From CAYVQB01 sp964453985 (GTDB lineage Bacteria; Babelota; Babeliae; Babelales; UASB340), in the NCBI GenBank assembly GCA_964453985.1, contig CAYVQB010000038.1:1-8860 (forward strand): DNA of 8,860 nucleotides, in the 5' to 3' direction. Both the position numbers and the translations under genes were made by a program. Shown piece by piece: positions 6,968 to 8,860 of this stretch (its first letter is position 1; every line of letters starts with the position of its first letter). The notes beneath the pieces are model-generated. The model was not told where the DNA came from. It saw nothing but the letters and a program-made list of their open reading frames with translations, and made no database searches.

Positions 6968-7480
6968 ATGAAAGAATTTATTATTCTTGTTGATAAAAAC
7001 GATAAAGAGATTGGTAGTGACGAAAAATTAAAAGTTCACAAAGAAGGTTCGTTGCATCGAGCCTTTTCTATTTTTATTTTTAACTCAAAAAAAGAACTTA
7101 TGTTACAACAAAGAGCAGAGTCTAAGTATCATTCTGCTGGTCTATGGTCAAATACTTGTTGCAGCCATCCAAGAGTTGGTGAAGAGACTATTGATGCTGC
7201 TCATAGAAGATTGCAAGAAGAGATGGGCTTTGGTTGTCCGTTAAAAGATATTTTTTCTTTTTGTTACAAAGCAAACTTAGATAAAGAAATGATCGAGCAT
7301 GAATATGATCATGTTTTTGTAGGTAGCTTTGATGGTCAGCCAATTCTAAATCCAGATGAAGCTTGTGATTATAAATGGATTACTATTAAAGATCTTAATG
7401 AAGATATCGATAAAAATCCCGAGCGATATTCTTTTTGGTTAAAAAATTGTTGGCAAAAAGTTATAGATTCTGTTTTATAG
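6968..7480 (+). CDS. idi: Isopentenyl-diphosphate delta-isomerase, type 1
   Basis: A 170-residue Nudix-fold enzyme that interconverts isopentenyl and dimethylallyl diphosphate, the two five-carbon units for quinones, undecaprenyl lipid carriers and tRNA prenylation. Active-site features are all present: H24 and H30 (metal side), SNTCCSHP with catalytic C65 and H67, the Nudix-like GEETIDAAHRRLQEEMGF region (71-88), and E110/E112 in EHEYDH, matching E. coli E114/E116. Length is close to the E. coli enzyme (about 180), so it is complete. The phrases TCCSHP and AAHRRLQEEMGF resemble Bacteroidota-type Idi more than the E. coli form (SVCGHP). It starts 5 nt after the preceding stop with only a weak ribosome site, so translation is probably coupled. 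No other isoprenoid gene is in the window. Confidence 0.95.
   Translation: MKEFIILVDKNDKEIGSDEKLKVHKEGSLHRAFSIFIFNSKKELMLQQRAESKYHSAGLWSNTCCSHPRVGEETIDAAHRRLQEEMGFGCPLKDIFSFCYKANLDKEMIEHEYDHVFVGSFDGQPILNPDEACDYKWITIKDLNEDIDKNPERYSFWLKNCWQKVIDSVL
7450..7478 (+). promoter_or_regulatory. Candidate promoter inside the idi 3' end
   Basis: TTGGCA (7450-7455, five of six) and TTTTAT (7473-7478, four of six) are 17 nt apart. It would give the exported-protein gene at 7554 its own transcript with a leader of about 70 nt. Tentative because of the AT-rich background. Confidence 0.35.
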
Positions 7481-7537
7481 ACAAAAAATTCCTATTTTTT
7501 CTAAAATAAACTTAGTTGTATTTGTTTGTGGGTTTTT

Positions 7538-7553
7538 TCTGGGGAGAAGTGGG
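7538..7553 (+). promoter_or_regulatory. G-rich ribosome binding site of the exported-protein gene
   Basis: TCTGGGGAGAAGTGGG directly precedes the ATG at 7554, with GGGGAG 7 nt from the start. It shares TCTGGGGAG and a following GGG with the site before the nuclease at 1916, and is much stronger than the sites inside the preceding operon. It fixes the start codon. Confidence 0.65.
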
Positions 7554-8144
7554 ATGAAGAAATTCTTGTTTATCTTGTTTTTTATTTCTCTAAATTGTTC
7601 TAATAATTTATTCCCAATGTCTTATAAGCGATTATATCCAGAAGTGAATAATTATAATGATGTTGGTAAAGTCCGTGTAATTATAGAAAATAGAACAAAC
7701 CTTGATTTGGGTACTATACAGATTCATAATTATGCCCCAGAGAATACAGAGTTTAGTTTAGATCCTCGTCCGAGTGAACCTATTATATATGATTATTGTG
7801 ATTTTAAGAGAAAAGATTATATAAGAAATTTATCTCGTGGGTCATCACCTTTATTGCCTACAGATCCAAAGTATCGTTTAGGAATTATTGCAGACAATCT
7901 TTTTTCTTTTTATTATATTTTTGAGCCACCAATCAAAACTCCTGATGGTTTACTATATAGAGTTAGTTTTAAATTTAGTGCTAAAGGGTTAAATGAAAAA
8001 CAGTGCCTTCGTACGGATTCTTTTTTATTAGAGCCCAATCAAGCTGATGTTTATTTAGTATATATCATTTTTGCTCTAGATGCAGATGGAAAACTTGGTG
8101 CTTCTTGTATGCTTGTTGAACAAAAAATATTGGATATAAACTAG
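7554..8144 (+). CDS. Exported protein of unknown function, beta-rich
   Basis: No family recognised. The 196-residue product opens with a strong signal peptide (KK n-region, hydrophobic core 4-13, cleavage likely near residues 16-22). C15 sits at the end of the core in ISLNC, but this is a poor lipobox, so a lipoprotein is not favoured. The mature chain alternates short hydrophobic stretches (KVRVIIENRT at 39-48, LGTIQIHNY at 52-60, LYRVSFKFSA at 134-143, DVYLVYIIFALD at 165-176) as in a beta-sandwich, with cysteines at 82, 151 and 185 and a proline-rich middle. There is no membrane anchor, so the protein is probably periplasmic or secreted. It stands 73 nt after idi with its own G-rich ribosome site and candidate promoter, so it may be a separate unit. 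Its stop shares CTAG (8141-8144) with the stop of the convergent exporter gene. Confidence 0.87.
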   Translation: MKKFLFILFFISLNCSNNLFPMSYKRLYPEVNNYNDVGKVRVIIENRTNLDLGTIQIHNYAPENTEFSLDPRPSEPIIYDYCDFKRKDYIRNLSRGSSPLLPTDPKYRLGIIADNLFSFYYIFEPPIKTPDGLLYRVSFKFSAKGLNEKQCLRTDSFLLEPNQADVYLVYIIFALDADGKLGASCMLVEQKILDIN

Positions 8145-8860
8145 ATATTATATTTCACCCATTTTTTAGTAACAAATAATCGCCACCAAAAAACTAATGC
8201 ATCAAGCGCTGACCACAATACAAATGCAATGTATCCGCCTATTACTCCAGTATTCATGGTTATACTTAAAAAATATGCCAATGGCAGAAAAAATAAGTAT
8301 CCAGTTACAAGTCCTGCAATAACAATAAAGCCTGTATCTTTAAGTCCCGTTAGAGCACCTCTAGTTACCAGTGATATTGGGCTAAATAGTTGTTCTAAGC
8401 ATACTAGTTTTATTGTTATTGTTGTTAGATTTATGACGTACGGATCTGTTGGGTTGAATAGTTTTGCTATAGGATAAGCGAAAATATAAGTTAAAGCAGT
8501 CATGATAAAAACAATTATAAAACAAAGAAACATAATTTTTTTTGTTACAGGAAGAATAAGATCTTTACGGTCTGATCCCAAAAATTTACCTACAAGAATT
8601 GATGTAGCAATTTGGAAACCGTATGGCGCCAAAAACGAAATTAAAAATACTTGATGGCTTATTTCGTGAACTGCTATAGCTTGTGCTCCAAGATGTTTTA
8701 TCATAAAAACAAAAAGCAATATAGCTAGGGTTAGCATTCCAGTGTAAAAGCCTATTTCAAATGCAACTCTAGAATATTCTTTAAGTAACTTTGTTAAATG
8801 TACTTTTATTGTTACAAATTGACGAGTAAGTTTGTGCTTAACCAAAAAAATTATTGATAA
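8141..8860 (-). CDS. MATE-family multidrug exporter, C-terminal part (N terminus outside window)
   Basis: The frame is open to the window edge (239 residues visible), with no credible ATG start before it. A TTG at 8845 lies in frame but has no reason to be the start, because family members are about 450 residues. What is visible fits the second half of a MATE transporter: about six hydrophobic segments, a conserved AIAVHEISHQVFLISFLAP-like helix, the short loop LVGKFLGSDR, and RGALTGLKDTG, the counterpart of the family's RGxGDT motif. MATE proteins export cationic drugs or metabolites using Na+ or H+; substrate cannot be told here. If Na+-driven, it would draw on the gradient handled by the NhaC-type antiporter in this window, but that link is only inference. 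Confidence 0.88.
   Translation of the reverse strand, partial: LSIIFLVKHKLTRQFVTIKVHLTKLLKEYSRVAFEIGFYTGMLTLAILLFVFMIKHLGAQAIAVHEISHQVFLISFLAPYGFQIATSILVGKFLGSDRKDLILPVTKKIMFLCFIIVFIMTALTYIFAYPIAKLFNPTDPYVINLTTITIKLVCLEQLFSPISLVTRGALTGLKDTGFIVIAGLVTGYLFFLPLAYFLSITMNTGVIGGYIAFVLWSALDALVFWWRLFVTKKWVKYNI

Noticed and set aside
6968..7480. Eukaryotic origin of idi, from the human-like NTCCSHP and EHE motifs
   Set aside because: The same motifs occur in bacterial type 1 Idi, notably of Bacteroidota, and the rest of the sequence reads as bacterial; a host-derived gene is not needed.
7483..7500. A6T/AT6 inverted repeat after idi as a terminator
   Set aside because: The 7-bp stem contains no GC pair and would not be stable; such repeats are frequent in AT-rich DNA. 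Weak termination cannot be excluded.
7554..7620. Lipoprotein signal at C15 of the exported protein
   Set aside because: ISLNC lacks the small residue expected just before the lipobox cysteine; an ordinary Sec signal peptide explains the sequence better.
8229..8477. Plus-strand open frame of 82 codons opposite the MATE gene
   Set aside because: Antisense shadow of conserved MATE helices, including the RGALTGLKDT motif.

Overview
The window is an AT-rich bacterial chromosome segment that begins inside a 23S rRNA gene, followed by 5S rRNA and a clear terminator. The rest is protein-coding, with short intergenic gaps. Low GC, poly-A/T tracts, several small exported proteins with no recognisable family, and transporters around a thin set of housekeeping genes suggest a reduced, host-associated bacterium. 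A member of Candidatus Dependentiae (TM6/Babeliae) would fit. That placement is inference from style only; the 23S tail in the window could be placed on a tree directly.

Layout. (1) 1-589: 3' end of 23S rRNA, 5S rRNA and a GNRA-loop terminator. (2) 683-1773: two small exported proteins of unknown function that look like diverged tandem copies, followed by an AT-rich terminator. (3) 1774-1915: a leader containing three ATG-TAA start-stop units, the first with a well-placed Shine-Dalgarno, then an unusually G-rich ribosome binding site. (4) 1916-2932: an exported protein with the sequence pattern of a PD-(D/E)XK nuclease, the most unusual gene here. (5) 2912-4540, minus strand: an NhaC-family Na+/H+ antiporter whose 3' end overlaps the nuclease gene and whose promoter is a perfect TTGACA-N17-TATAAT. 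(6) 4708-7480: a likely operon of four tightly spaced genes: a TPM-domain membrane-anchored protein, an RsuA/RluB-type rRNA pseudouridine synthase, an RNase Z-like metallo-beta-lactamase-fold hydrolase and type 1 isopentenyl-diphosphate isomerase. (7) 7554-8144: another exported protein of unknown function, with a G-rich ribosome binding site much like that of the nuclease. (8) 8141-8860, minus strand: C-terminal part of a MATE-family exporter that runs off the window; its stop codon shares a CTAG with the stop of the preceding gene.

How they fit together. The operon mixes rRNA modification, possible RNA processing and isoprenoid supply, so it reads as a housekeeping unit rather than one pathway. 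By alignment to E. coli numbering, the classical RluB target U2605 falls at window position 9, so the candidate enzyme and its possible substrate base both lie in the window. The four exported proteins without a named family (683, 1243, 1916, 7554), one a predicted nuclease, are the best candidates for roles in the periplasm or at the host interface. No mobile element, tRNA or CRISPR array was seen.
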